Of a stretch of DNA of 64,000 nucleotides, positions 25,398 to 35,102 are shown in pieces; the stretch's first letter is position 1; each line of letters begins with the position of its first letter. The notes beneath the pieces are model-generated. The model did not search any database and was not told where the DNA came from. It saw nothing but the letters and a program-made list of their open reading frames with translations. A program made the translations under genes and the position numbers. The stretch is from SIG603 sp964369225 (GTDB taxonomy: Bacteria; Bacillota; Clostridia; Oscillospirales; Acutalibacteraceae), in assembly GCA_964369225.1 (NCBI GenBank), contig CAYJER010000002.1, forward strand, positions 116,239-180,238. Reading direction: 5' to 3'.

Positions 25398-26357
25398 ATG
25401 GCAGAATATGCAATACTTAGATTTTCAAAGCACAAAGCAAGCCCTGCTGGAGCATTAGAGGCTCATCACGAACGAACAAAAGATAAATATGCTAGTAACC
25501 CAGATATAGATATTAGCAAAAGCAAAGATAATTTCCACATAATTACACCAAAAGTCAAATATCGAAAGGAAATTGATAATCGCATCAAAGCAAATAACTG
25601 TAAAACTCGAAAAGACAGTACAATGTTTGTAGATACACTCATAACAGCAAGTCCAACTTTCTTTGATAAGAAATCAAAAAAAGAAGTAGCAGAGTATTTT
25701 ACCGAAGCAGTGAAATTTATGACTGAGAAATTAGGTCAAGAAAATATATTTTCAGCAGTAGTCCATTTAGATGAAAAAAGCCCACACATGCACTTGTGTT
25801 TTACACCAATCACAAAAGATGGCAGGTTATCAGCAAAAGATATTTTAGGCAACAGAGCTAACTTATCAAAATGGCAAGATGAGTTCCACAAATTCATGAA
25901 ACAGAAATATCCAACTCTTGAACGCGGAGAAAGTTCATTAATAACCAAAAGAAAACATATTCCTACAAGGCTACTCAAACAAACAGTAAATCTATCAAAG
26001 CAGCAGAAATTGCTCGAAAACGCAATAGCAGATATAAATATGTTCAACGCAGGCAAAAAGCGAGAAGAAGCAATTAACATCATAAAATCATTTTTCCCAA
26101 AAATGCAGGCACATTTAGGAGAGATGAAAAAATATCAAGAAACGATAAATTACTTATCACAAGAAAACAGAACACTCATAGTCAAAGCCAATAAACGTCA
26201 AAGCATAGCAGAACAATTTGACGCAGTTAAGATTAAACAAGAAAATGAGAATCTCAAGGCACTACTAGAGCAGATACCACCACAGTTATTACAAGAATTA
26301 ACCCAAATGCAAAATCAACAAAAATCTACGCATACCAAAGGAGGAGATGCTATTTGA
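25398..26357 (+). CDS. MOBV-family relaxase (Pre/Mob)
   Basis: The 319-residue protein starts MAEYAILRFSKHKASPAG. It has the three relaxase regions of the Pre/Mob family: the N-terminal HHERTKDKYASNPDI motif I, the HLDEKSPHMHLCF metal-binding motif III (about residues 123-135) and LSKWQDEFHKFM...PTLERG between. A coiled coil fills the C-terminus (about 210-300). Such enzymes nick oriT and start conjugative transfer when a helper supplies the mating channel; no type IV secretion genes are seen, so the element would be mobilizable only. The start has a GGAAGGAG Shine-Dalgarno sequence. Confidence 0.92.
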   Translation: MAEYAILRFSKHKASPAGALEAHHERTKDKYASNPDIDISKSKDNFHIITPKVKYRKEIDNRIKANNCKTRKDSTMFVDTLITASPTFFDKKSKKEVAEYFTEAVKFMTEKLGQENIFSAVVHLDEKSPHMHLCFTPITKDGRLSAKDILGNRANLSKWQDEFHKFMKQKYPTLERGESSLITKRKHIPTRLLKQTVNLSKQQKLLENAIADINMFNAGKKREEAINIIKSFFPKMQAHLGEMKKYQETINYLSQENRTLIVKANKRQSIAEQFDAVKIKQENENLKALLEQIPPQLLQELTQMQNQQKSTHTKGGDAI

Positions 26358-26515
26358 CAGATAAAAAAGACAAATATGATATAGACCTACCACAATCAAT
26401 AATAGACTCCTTCGCAAGGTTTTTAGTACCGGAGCTTAGGAAATATTACGAGAGCGAGGAAGGGCAAAAAGCATTAGCAGAGCATGAAAGTGATAAATCT
26501 GATAATGACTTATAA
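26354..26515 (+). CDS. Small acidic protein following the relaxase
   Basis: A 53-residue ORF with a TTG start overlapping the relaxase stop (TTGA) and a strong AAAGGAGGAG about 8 bases upstream inside the relaxase gene. The product starts MTDKKDKYDIDLPQSIIDSF and ends in an acidic helix (YYESEEGQKALAEHES). The translational coupling and good ribosome site argue that it is real. Small proteins of this kind follow mob genes in related elements. Function unknown. Confidence 0.6.
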   Translation: MTDKKDKYDIDLPQSIIDSFARFLVPELRKYYESEEGQKALAEHESDKSDNDL

Positions 26516-26516
26516 A

Positions 26517-26557
26517 TTGAAAGAGGTGGTGTCCTAAATGGATGCCATCTCTTTCAA
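26517..26557 (+). terminator. Terminator after the relaxase transcript
   Basis: TTGAAAGAGGTGGTGTC (26517-26533) pairs with GATGCCATCTCTTTCAA (26541-26557) with wobbles and a 7-base loop. It separates the mobility genes from the cargo operon. Confidence 0.6.
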
Positions 26558-26585
26558 ATATTTACACCTAAAACATGCTAAATCA

Positions 26586-26614
26586 TTGAAAATCGACTTT
26601 ATATATGGTATAAT
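26586..26614 (+). promoter_or_regulatory. Promoter of the restriction-modification operon
   Basis: -35 TTGAAA (26586-26591), 17-base spacer ending TGG, -10 TATAAT (26609-26614). The first gene starts at 26645 with AAAGGAGG. Confidence 0.75.
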
Positions 26615-26644
26615 CTGTATATCAGTGTCAAAGGAGGTCGTACA

Positions 26645-26836
26645 ATGGAAAATCAGCAGTTAGAAAAATGGATAGGAACTAAAGAAGTTTCTGAACACTT
26701 AGGCATTACAATAGACACAATACGAAAATGGATTAAAGACGAAAAAATACCTTGCCATAGAGTAGGCAAGCTTTGGAAGTTTAAGCTTTTCGATATAGAT
26801 GAATGGGTTAAAAGTGGACAGGCTAAGGAGGATTAG
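26645..26836 (+). CDS. Excisionase-type helix-turn-helix protein
   Basis: A 63-residue MerR-like/excisionase DNA-binding domain: WIGTKEVSEHLGITIDTIRK, WIKDEKIPCHRVGKLWKFK and DIDEWV. It consists of the HTH domain alone. Two roles are plausible: a regulator of the downstream hsd operon, of which it is the first gene, or the recombination directionality factor of the element. The promoter immediately upstream and the 5-base gap to the next gene favour cotranscription with hsd. Confidence 0.85.
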   Translation: MENQQLEKWIGTKEVSEHLGITIDTIRKWIKDEKIPCHRVGKLWKFKLFDIDEWVKSGQAKED

Positions 26837-26841
26837 GGGTT

Positions 26842-27090
26842 ATGAGTGAATTAAAAGACAAAGTTGAATTGTTGAAAGATATAAAAGATGCAAATGATAT
26901 TTTGGAAAACTTTGACAGAGAAAAAGCAATCGATTTTATTAAAAATCAAAACACAAAGGATGTCGCAATAGCCGTATATAACAGTCCAATAAATGCTGGG
27001 TATGTTACTTTTGAAGATGCAACACCGCAACAATTATATAATAATATAGCACATTTGCGAGATTATTTAGTTTTAAAAGGAATGAAGTAG
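26842..27090 (+). CDS. Hypothetical protein of the hsd operon
   Basis: An 82-residue acidic protein starting MSELKDKVELLKDIKDANDI, predicted mostly helical, with no known motif. It lies between the HTH gene and hsdR with gaps of 5 and 12 bases, so it is clearly cotranscribed. Its conserved position suggests a restriction-associated accessory such as an inhibitor or chaperone; this is inference only. Confidence 0.65.
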   Translation: MSELKDKVELLKDIKDANDILENFDREKAIDFIKNQNTKDVAIAVYNSPINAGYVTFEDATPQQLYNNIAHLRDYLVLKGMK

Positions 27091-27102
27091 GAGGATGTAG
27101 AA

Positions 27103-29388
27103 ATGCCAAAATTAACAGAAGAAGATGTTAAAAATAGATATATAACTCCAGCACTTGAAAACTCTGGTTGGTCAAAAAAGCAAATGTGGCTAGAGTATAA
27201 TTTTACTGATGGTAAAGTTATTATTAAAGGGAAAAAGGCTAAGCGTGGTACTAGAAAAAAAGCTGATTATTTACTGTATAATCACAATAACTTTCCTATT
27301 GCTATTGTTGAAGCTAAGGACGCAGATCATTCTGTAGAAGATGGTATTCAACAAGCTATTGAGTATGCAAAAATACTCGACATACCTTTTGCGTATTCTA
27401 GTAATGGTAGTGGTTTTGTTGAACGAAGCATGATTACAGGAAAAGAAGTATATATCGATTTGGATAAATTCCCCACTCAAGATGAATTATGGCAAAGATA
27501 CTTAGCATATAAAAACATAAGTAGTAACACAGAAGTTGTAATTCGTCAGCCATATTATTACGCAGACAATAGCAAATCGCCAAGATACTATCAGCGAATA
27601 GCAATAAATCGTACTGTAGAAGCTGTAGCTAACAATCAAAAACGGATAATGCTTGTTATGGCTACAGGAACTGGAAAAACATTTACTGCATTTCAAATAG
27701 TTCATAGATTATATGCTGCAAAAAAAGTGAAAAAAATACTTTACTTAGCTGATAGGAATATTTTGATTGACCAAACAATATTAAATGATTTTGCTCCTTT
27801 TTTAAATAAAAATATAATAACTAAAGTCACAGGTAAAAAATTAGATAGTGCTTATGATATTTTCATGTCTTTATATCATCAATTGAGTGGAGATGAAGAT
27901 GAAGAAGCCTATTTACAGTTTTCACCAGATTTTTTTGACCTCGTTATTATCGATGAATGCCATAGAGGTAGTGCAAAAGATAATAGCAGATGGAGAAAAA
28001 TATTAGATTATTTCAGTTCAGCTATTCATATTGGAATGACTGCAACACCAAAAGAAGAAAATGATGTTCACAACAGTGATTATTTCGGAGATGCTATCTA
28101 TACATATTCTTTGAAAGAAGGCATAGATGATGGTTTTTTAGCTCCGTACAGAGTTCTTAGAGTCGGTATTGATAAAGATTTAGAGGGTTATGAACCTGAA
28201 AGTGGTAAGTTAGATATTTACGGACAAGAAATTGAACAAAAAGTTTATACTTCCAAAGATTTCGATAAAAAGATAATTATTGATGATAGAACCAAAGCAG
28301 TCGCTAAGCGAATAACTGAGTATTTAAAACAAACAGATAGATATAACAAGACCATAGTTTTCTGTGTGGATGAAGATCATGCAGGTAGAATGCGACAAGC
28401 TCTTGTAAATGAGAATAATGATTTGTGTGCTATCGATGATAGATATGTAATGAGAATTACAGGTAGCGATGAGTTGGGTAAAAAGCAACTTGAAAACTTT
28501 ATTGATAACAACTCGAAATATCCTACTATTGTTACTACCGCTGAACTCATGTCTACGGGAGTTGATTGCAAGATGGTTAAAGTTATCGTTTTAGATAGTG
28601 TGATTGGCTCAATGACTAAGTTCAAACAAATTATAGGTCGAGGCACTAGGCTTGTGTGGGATAGAGATAAAAGATATTTTACCATACTAGACTTTAGAAA
28701 GGCTACGATGAAATTTAGCGATCCAGAATTTGATGGACCAGCATCATCTGTTTATGATGTAGAAAAAGACAAACCATTACCAACTGAGCAAGATGATGTA
28801 AATGATGAGGACACAGATATTGATGATAAAGAAGAATTCAAAAAATATCGTGTTAATGATGTTGAAGCGAAAATTATTAGTGAAGTAGAATTATTATATA
28901 GTGTTGATGGAAAATTGATTGTCAACCACAGAGATGCGTTCAAGAAAATTATTCTCGAAGAATATCCAACTGACAAAGAGTTTCGTTCTGCATGGATTAA
29001 AAGTGATAAATTATCAATTAATAACTATTTTGAAGAGCGTGGAATTGATTTTACTAAATTCTATGAAACAGTAGGGAAAGATGTCGATTTATACGATATT
29101 ATTCTTATGGTAGCTTATGATAAAGAGGCTAAGCTAAAAATGGAACGCTCAGAAAATGCCAAGAATAGCAAATGCTTTACTGAATTAGATGCCAAGAAGC
29201 AAGAAGTGATACGAGAACTTTTAAATATCTATTTAAAAAATGATATATTCTCTATCGAGAGAAAAGATGTGCTGAAGCTTGCAAACTTCAATAAGTTTGG
29301 AGGTCTTACAAAAGTAGCTCGATTATTTGGTGGTAAATCAAAATATGATGAAATACTTGGGAATATAATAAACGAACTATACAAATAG
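27103..29388 (+). CDS. hsdR: Type I restriction enzyme motor/endonuclease subunit
   Basis: A 761-residue protein. The N-terminal PD-(D/E)xK nuclease shows KADYLLY (Asp55) and IVEAKDAD (Glu70, Lys72). The SF2 translocase has Walker A MATGTGKT at 186-193, the DECH box at 284-287, GMTATPKEEN and QIIGRGTRL (motif VI). It is shorter than the classical subunits of about 1000 residues, with a brief C-terminal helical domain, as in the more compact branch. It pumps DNA and cuts unmethylated sites when joined to HsdM and HsdS, which follow directly. It is intact, with no frameshift. Confidence 0.94.
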   Translation: MPKLTEEDVKNRYITPALENSGWSKKQMWLEYNFTDGKVIIKGKKAKRGTRKKADYLLYNHNNFPIAIVEAKDADHSVEDGIQQAIEYAKILDIPFAYSSNGSGFVERSMITGKEVYIDLDKFPTQDELWQRYLAYKNISSNTEVVIRQPYYYADNSKSPRYYQRIAINRTVEAVANNQKRIMLVMATGTGKTFTAFQIVHRLYAAKKVKKILYLADRNILIDQTILNDFAPFLNKNIITKVTGKKLDSAYDIFMSLYHQLSGDEDEEAYLQFSPDFFDLVIIDECHRGSAKDNSRWRKILDYFSSAIHIGMTATPKEENDVHNSDYFGDAIYTYSLKEGIDDGFLAPYRVLRVGIDKDLEGYEPESGKLDIYGQEIEQKVYTSKDFDKKIIIDDRTKAVAKRITEYLKQTDRYNKTIVFCVDEDHAGRMRQALVNENNDLCAIDDRYVMRITGSDELGKKQLENFIDNNSKYPTIVTTAELMSTGVDCKMVKVIVLDSVIGSMTKFKQIIGRGTRLVWDRDKRYFTILDFRKATMKFSDPEFDGPASSVYDVEKDKPLPTEQDDVNDEDTDIDDKEEFKKYRVNDVEAKIISEVELLYSVDGKLIVNHRDAFKKIILEEYPTDKEFRSAWIKSDKLSINNYFEERGIDFTKFYETVGKDVDLYDIILMVAYDKEAKLKMERSENAKNSKCFTELDAKKQEVIRELLNIYLKNDIFSIERKDVLKLANFNKFGGLTKVARLFGGKSKYDEILGNIINELYK

Positions 29389-29399
29389 GAGGAAAAACA

Positions 29400-30875
29400 A
29401 TGTCTATGGACACGCTTATAAAAAGGCTTGAGAATATTATGAGAGGTGATGACCTCTCTGGGAAAGTACAATATCTAAGACAAATTGTTTGGATGATTTT
29501 TCTTAAAATCTATGATGCAAAAGAGGAAGAATGGGAGTTTACCGACAACTATTCATCAATTGTACCAGATGAATTAAAATGGAGAAACTGGGCAGAAGAT
29601 AATCAAGATGGTAAAGCTTTAACTGGAGATGACTTGATTTCGTTTGTCAACAATGATTTATTTAGAACTCTTAAAAATATAGAAATCGATGAGCATACAC
29701 CTAAAAAGCATAAAATAGTTAAATATATCTTTGAAGATGCAGCAAACTATATGAAAGATGGAGTTAAACTTCGTCAGATGATAAATGCTTTTAATGAAAT
29801 TGATTTTACGGATTACAAAGATGCTCATGAATTTGGTGATATGTACGAGGGTATGTTAAAGGATTTACAGGATAGTAAGCGGGATGGTGGTGAGTTTTAT
29901 ACACCACGAGCTTTAACTGATTTTATAGTTGAAATGATTGACCCAGAGCTAGGACAAACTGTCGGGGATTTTGCATGTGGTACAGGCGGATTTTTGGTGT
30001 CTGTTTTGAAGTTTTTGGAATCGAAATATGCAGAGAGAGCAAATCCAGAGGATAGAACTATCATCAACCATAGCCTTATAGGTGTTGAGAAAAAGTCATT
30101 CCCCTATTCATTAGGGCTAACAAACCTTATACTACACGATGTTGATGAACCTAACATTAGTTATGATAATTCGCTTAAATCAAATGTACGTGAATATAAT
30201 GATACAGATTTGGTTGATGTAATTGTTATGAATCCTCCCTATGGCGGAACAGAAGATGATATTGTTAAGACAAATTTCCCACAAGACCATAGAAGCAGTG
30301 AAACAGCTGACCTATTTATGTCCCTAATAATGCACAAACTAAGATTAAATGGTAAGTGTGGGGTTGTATTACCAGATGGATTTTTATTTGGCGATGATAG
30401 TGCCAAAACTAACATCAAAAAAACATTGCTAGAAAAATTCAATCTACACACAATTATTAGATTGCCTAAGAGCGTATTTGCTCCATATACATCTATTACT
30501 ACGAACGTACTTTTCTTCACTAAAAACGATACAGGAACAGAGCAAACATGGTTTTACCGAATGGATTTGCCAGAGGGGTATAAGGCATTTAGTAAAACAA
30601 AGCCTATTGGAAACAAACATTTTGATGTAGTTCGTGAATGGTGGAATAACAGAGCTGAAGATTGCGATGAAGATGGAAACTTCAAATCAAGAGCATATAC
30701 AAAAAAGGAGCTTGAAGAATTAAATTATAACTTCGACTTGTGCGGTTACCCAAACAAAGTAGAGGAAATATTAGAACCAGAAGTTTTAATCAACGAATAT
30801 TTAGAAAGAAAACAAGGTCTTAATGAGGGAATTAGCGATATTCTTTCAAAAATAAAATTAATTTTGGGGGAATAA
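29400..30875 (+). CDS. hsdM: Type I restriction-modification N6-adenine methyltransferase
   Basis: A 491-residue protein starting MSMDTLIKRLENIMRGDD, with AGGAGG upstream. The N-terminal helical HsdM_N domain leads to GGEFYTPRALTDF and then the AdoMet motif DFACGTGGF at 190-198 and catalytic NPPY at 278-281, the signature of N6-adenine methylation. It forms the methylase with HsdS and protects the host. It is 11 bases after hsdR and 4 bases before hsdS. The length is normal. Confidence 0.95.
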   Translation: MSMDTLIKRLENIMRGDDLSGKVQYLRQIVWMIFLKIYDAKEEEWEFTDNYSSIVPDELKWRNWAEDNQDGKALTGDDLISFVNNDLFRTLKNIEIDEHTPKKHKIVKYIFEDAANYMKDGVKLRQMINAFNEIDFTDYKDAHEFGDMYEGMLKDLQDSKRDGGEFYTPRALTDFIVEMIDPELGQTVGDFACGTGGFLVSVLKFLESKYAERANPEDRTIINHSLIGVEKKSFPYSLGLTNLILHDVDEPNISYDNSLKSNVREYNDTDLVDVIVMNPPYGGTEDDIVKTNFPQDHRSSETADLFMSLIMHKLRLNGKCGVVLPDGFLFGDDSAKTNIKKTLLEKFNLHTIIRLPKSVFAPYTSITTNVLFFTKNDTGTEQTWFYRMDLPEGYKAFSKTKPIGNKHFDVVREWWNNRAEDCDEDGNFKSRAYTKKELEELNYNFDLCGYPNKVEEILEPEVLINEYLERKQGLNEGISDILSKIKLILGE

Positions 30876-30879
30876 ATCT

Positions 30880-32571
30880 ATGAAAGCAGAAATGCTACGA
30901 AAATCTATTTTGCAATATGCAATACAGGGAAAACTTGTACCACAAATTGATACAGAAGAACCTGCAAGCGAATTGCTAAAAAAGATTAAAGCTGAAAAAC
31001 AGGAGTTAATTAAACAAGGTAAAATTAAAAAGGAAAAACCTTTACCAGCAATTACAGATGAAGAAAAGCCTTTTGATATTCCAGATAGTTGGAAATGGGT
31101 TAGGTTTTCGGATTGTGTAATTCTTTATACGGGAGATAGTATCAATGCACAAGAAAAAAAGAAGAAATATACTGATTTAAATGCTGGATATAATTATATT
31201 GCGACAAAAGATATAGGTTTTGATACAAGTATAGATTATGAAAATGGAATTAAAATTCCTTTTGATACAAATTTAAAAATTGCTAAAGTTAATTCAATAT
31301 TATTATGTATCGAAGGTGGTAGTGCTGGACGGAAAATTGCTACACTAGAGGAAGATGTTTGTTTTGGAAATAAATTATGCTGCTTTGAAAGCATCGGAAT
31401 TAGCTACCTTTATTTGTTTTATTACTTACGAACGCCCACTTTTACTGATAATTTCAAAGATAATAAATCAGGGATGATTGGTGGGGTTGGCGTTAATACT
31501 CTTAAAACACTATATTTTGCTCTACCACCGTTGGAGGAGCAACTGCGTATTGTTACTCGTATAGAAGAACTGATGCTTTTAGTAAACGAATACGAAGAGA
31601 AGGAAGTTAAGCTTACAGCACTTGAAAAAGAATTTCCAGAAAAACTTAAAAAGTCTATTCTACAGTATGCAACACAAGGTAAACTTGTACCACAGATTGA
31701 TGTAGAAGAAGATGCAAGTAGGTTACTTGATAGAATAAATTTAAAACAAGAAAAATTATTGAAAATGGGGAGAATAAAGAAATATAAATCTTTTGATTCT
31801 AAAAACATTGATGAATGTCCATTCGAAATTCCTAATACTTGGAAATGGGTTTATGCTAATCAATTATTTGAAGAATCTCCCACTAATGGATACTCACCTA
31901 AAGGAGTGGGTTTTGAAACAAAAGATAAAGTATTAACTTTATCCGCAACTACTACAGGTATCTTTGATCATACAAAATATAAATATTTTATTCCAGATAT
32001 TAAAATCAAAGATAGTTGGAGGATATCAAAAGGTGATATATTAATTCAGAGAAGCAATTCTCTTGATTATGTAGGTGTTTCCTGTATTTGCACTAAAAGT
32101 TTAGATGATTATATTTATCCAGATTTAATGATAAAATTAAGGTTCACTGATGAAATAAATATCTCGTATATACATTTTGTACTTTTGAGTCCTTATATAA
32201 GACAATATTTCCGAGAGAATGCAAGTGGAACATCAGATACTATGAAAAAAATAAATCAAACATTAATAGCTCATACATTAATACCTTTACCGCCATTTGA
32301 TGAACAACAACGTATTGTGGCTAAAGTTGAGGAATTATTTGCTCTAGTTGATATGATTTCAAGTGGTAAGAAACTGAAAATTGAAGAAGATAAAACAATG
32401 CTAAAAGACATAGCAAAGGTTATAGAACTAAAATCTCATTTAGAAATACAAAGGCGTGTTGATGTTTCATCTTTCGGTTTAGTAGCACGAGAAGATGGAG
32501 AGGTGACACAATGTGATTTAAACACTGCCCTAAGCGAGGTGCAAGATTTTTATGACAATAAGAAAAACTAA
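30880..32571 (+). CDS. hsdS: Type I restriction specificity subunit
   Basis: This 563-residue protein contains two target-recognition domains with duplicated frames. The helical repeat KSILQYAIQGKLVPQID (about 9-25) recurs as KSILQYATQGKLVPQID (about 260). PDSWKWV recurs as PNTWKWV, and the dimer-helix motif PLEEQLRIVTRIEEL recurs as PFDEQQRIVAKVEEL. Each TRD reads half of a bipartite sequence; the target cannot be predicted. The C-terminus extends about 50 residues beyond the second conserved region. It overlaps the next gene by 20 bases. Confidence 0.94.
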   Translation: MKAEMLRKSILQYAIQGKLVPQIDTEEPASELLKKIKAEKQELIKQGKIKKEKPLPAITDEEKPFDIPDSWKWVRFSDCVILYTGDSINAQEKKKKYTDLNAGYNYIATKDIGFDTSIDYENGIKIPFDTNLKIAKVNSILLCIEGGSAGRKIATLEEDVCFGNKLCCFESIGISYLYLFYYLRTPTFTDNFKDNKSGMIGGVGVNTLKTLYFALPPLEEQLRIVTRIEELMLLVNEYEEKEVKLTALEKEFPEKLKKSILQYATQGKLVPQIDVEEDASRLLDRINLKQEKLLKMGRIKKYKSFDSKNIDECPFEIPNTWKWVYANQLFEESPTNGYSPKGVGFETKDKVLTLSATTTGIFDHTKYKYFIPDIKIKDSWRISKGDILIQRSNSLDYVGVSCICTKSLDDYIYPDLMIKLRFTDEINISYIHFVLLSPYIRQYFRENASGTSDTMKKINQTLIAHTLIPLPPFDEQQRIVAKVEELFALVDMISSGKKLKIEEDKTMLKDIAKVIELKSHLEIQRRVDVSSFGLVAREDGEVTQCDLNTALSEVQDFYDNKKN

Positions 32572-33097
32572 ACCATTTTGGCTAATTGAAGAAACTGCAA
32601 AAAACTACTTAGAGTTGCATAATTGTTTCGACGAGCCATATAGTGGTATTGATTTTATCATAGAGAGTTGCGGAATAGACCTTATACCTCTTAACAAGGT
32701 ATCAAATGATAATTTGTTGGGTTTTTTTGGAGACGATGGAAAAGAAAAGTTTATTGCATATAATTCTAAGTTAATCCCTGAAAGAATTTTATTTACAAAG
32801 GCACATGAATTAGGGCACTTTGTGTTAAAGCATAATCTTAAAAATGACATTATAACTGAAACAACAATTAAGTCGAGGGATGTACAAGAAACAGAGGCGA
32901 ATGTTTTTGCTGCATCGCTTCTGATGCCTAAACAAGTTTTATGTCCGTTTTTAACTTCTATAAATTATGATATGAACATATCTATTGATTATTTATTGCA
33001 CTTTCAAAAACAAGAGGTTATTTCATTGGTATGTGATAGATTTAAGACATCAAAGCAAGCTACATATTTTCGACTAAAAAACCTATCCAAAACTTGA
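32552..33097 (+). CDS. ImmA/IrrE-family metallopeptidase
   Basis: A 181-residue protein with the zinc motif HELGH at 85-89 and the third-ligand helix ETEANVFAASLLMP (about 113-126), the COG2856/ImmA fold. Such proteases cleave XRE-type repressors of mobile elements (ImmA acts on ImmR in ICEBs1). It starts inside the hsdS end, so it belongs to the same transcript as the restriction system. Two XRE repressors occur in this element (23.1 and 23.8 kb), so it may induce the element or link restriction to derepression. That link is inference. Confidence 0.9.
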   Translation: MTIRKTKPFWLIEETAKNYLELHNCFDEPYSGIDFIIESCGIDLIPLNKVSNDNLLGFFGDDGKEKFIAYNSKLIPERILFTKAHELGHFVLKHNLKNDIITETTIKSRDVQETEANVFAASLLMPKQVLCPFLTSINYDMNISIDYLLHFQKQEVISLVCDRFKTSKQATYFRLKNLSKT

Positions 33098-33123
33098 CAT
33101 TGGTATATTTTTCATGGTATAAT
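33094..33123 (+). promoter_or_regulatory. Strong promoter upstream of the structured RNA / reverse transcriptase
   Basis: Consensus TTGACA (33094-33099), 18-base spacer ending TGG, consensus TATAAT (33118-33123). The predicted start is near 33130, about 400 bases upstream of the reverse-transcriptase start codon. This is the best promoter in the window. Confidence 0.8.
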
Positions 33124-33127
33124 ATTC

Positions 33128-33529
33128 TCGCCCGTGGTGTAGACTCACGGGGAAAAGGATTGTTGTCAAGAGATAACAGGCATTCTGCTGAATAAATTTA
33201 TACAATTTACAAAGCACCAGCTTGGTTATTTCTAATATGGCGAGTTCGACTAAGGAACAAACAACATTCATCAGAATGCCTGTTATATCCACATAGTTCA
33301 TTTGTTGAATTATTGTTGAGCTTATCATAGCACAATAGACCTCCATAGTTATAGTTATATATATTATAGCATAATTATTGATTAACGCATTTTGGACAGT
33401 TGGTATGTACAAGCACAATAGGCTCTAGCTTAGAGTAAAAAGTAAATATTAAGTTAATCTTATACCCTACAGTAATTTCGGAACACTGTCCTCCGTACTG
33501 TAGGGTATTGCGATATAAAAAGGGGCTTT
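33128..33529 (+). ncRNA. Structured non-coding RNA region upstream of the reverse transcriptase (candidate)
   Basis: From the promoter to the RT start codon there is no plus-strand gene, but there are strong inverted repeats. These are CCCGTG/CACGGG (33131-33151); a 21-base stem ATAACAGGCATTCTGCTGAAT (33173-33193, given in full only once) with its partner at 33266-33286, one mismatch and a 72-base interior; CTCTA/TAGAG (about 33423-33435); and a perfect 13-base stem ATACCCTACAGTA / TACTGTAGGGTAT (33462-33474, 33496-33508), whose loop holds CGGA/TCCG. Defence reverse transcriptases of the DRT type often use such an upstream RNA as template or cofactor. RNA ends and role are not established. 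Confidence 0.5.
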
Positions 33530-35094
33530 ATGGACATAGATAAAGAAAAATTAGAGAAATGGAAAATGAAAAATGCCCATGCTGCTGGATATGCCCACTT
33601 CGATGAAAAGTTCGGTTTAACTCGGCATGGGATTATATAACTAATCCTAAAAAAGTAAAAAGTCATAGTTTCTTTCCTTTCATAACATACGACCAAGTTT
33701 TTTATAAAGTTTCAAATAAAGATGGCAGTATAACTGTAAAGGATAAAATTAGACCTATATGTTATTCCGCTCATATTGACCGTTGTATTTATCAATATTA
33801 CGGATATATTTTGAATGAATATTATAATGAATATGCAGATACAAAACAAATTTCAGACTCTGTTGTTGCGTATAGAACTAACCTACATAAAAATAACATT
33901 CATTTCGCTAAGCAAGCATTTGATTTTATGAGACAAGGAGATTGCAATGTTATTGTAGGCGATTTTAAAGGTTTTTTTGATAACCTAGATCATCAATACT
34001 TAAAACGTATGCTTTGCAAAGTTTTGGGAACAGAAATGTTATCGCCTGATTGGTATGCTGTATATAAAAACATAACACGATATTCTACATGGGATTTAAT
34101 TGATATATTGAAATTAAATAACTTAATTACCGATGAAGATATAGAAAAAAAGGAATCTGCACATCTAGAAGCTTTGAGCGGAAGAACGAGGAAAGCAAGA
34201 GAAATAATCAAATATTTTGACGAAAAGATTGAAATATTAAACGGCTTTAATATTAGTGATGTTAAATTACGCTCTAAAAAATTAGCACTAAGCAAAGAAC
34301 AGTTTAAACAGCAAAAAAAGAATTGCCTAAAGCGACATAGTGATAATTTTGGAATTCCTCAAGGCTCATCAATCAGTGCGGTACTCTCAAACGCATATAT
34401 GATTGAATTTGACGAAAAAATTAATAATCTAATGAAAAAAATGGATGGTCTATATTTAAGATATAGCGATGACTTTATTATTATCTTACCTAAAAATTCA
34501 ATACTAACGTTTAATGAAGTAGTTACATACTTGCGTGGTGTAGTATTTGAGACGGATAAATTAACACTTGAATCTAAGAAAACTCAAATATATAACTATG
34601 AAAACAATGAAATTACAAATATTACAGATTCTGAAAATGAACATAAATCTTACATTGACTACTTGGGATTTGTTTTTGATGGAAAGCAAGTCACACTAAG
34701 ACCCAAAACAGTTTCGAAATATTATTATAGAATGTATAAGAAACTTAACACTATTGTACGTAGTGGTGGCATCACTAAAAATGGCAATAAAATTAGTTAT
34801 AGTGAGTTGTATAGCACTTACACTCAAAAAGGACGAAGTGGTCAATATGACCCTTCACAGTTGCCTAGAAAAGTGATATTGAAAAATAAGAATAACCCTT
34901 ATAAAAGTGGTAACTTCTTTTCTTATGTTCATAAGGCTGATGAAATATTTAATCCAGAGTATGTTGGCAGAAACAAAGTGGATAGCCCTACAAATCCCAA
35001 AGAACCTATTACACAAGCGACAAAACGCCATATGCTTAAAATTAGAAGAATACGACAAGAAATTAAGGGAAATAATGGTAGCCAAGAAACTTAA
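33530..35094 (+). pseudogene. Defence-type reverse transcriptase (DRT/UG-like), frameshifted
   Basis: ATG 33530 (AGGGG upstream) reads MDIDKEKLEKWKMKNAHAAG then YAHFDEKFGLT, and stops at 33638-33640. The other frame continues from about 33620 with SAWDYITNPKKVKSHSFFPF and CYSAHIDRCIYQYYGY, directly joined to the large ORF (33811-35094). Together about 520 residues. Motif A is VGDFKGFFDNLD (Asp at about 51 of the large ORF), motif B GIPQGSSISAVLSNAY, and motif C YSDD at 34462-34473. No group II maturase domain or retron-specific motif is seen. One missing base near 33618-33624 explains the break. Without repair the N-terminus is lost. The exact UG class is not assigned. Confidence 0.75.
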
Positions 35095-35102
35095 TACAAA
35101 CA

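Noticed and set aside
33083..33418. Minus-strand 111-aa ORF over the RT upstream region, with GGAGG and TATAAT-like bases
   Set aside because: The plus-strand promoter and hairpins explain the region better, and the peptide shows no family. It is kept only as an alternative in the findings.
33173..33529. Classical retron msr-msd
   Set aside because: The RT lacks retron-specific motifs as far as I can see, and no conserved priming-guanosine layout was found.
33618..33626. Programmed -1 frameshift site in the RT
   Set aside because: GGTTTAACT does not form an X-XXY-YYZ slippery heptamer in the right frame; a simple indel is more likely.
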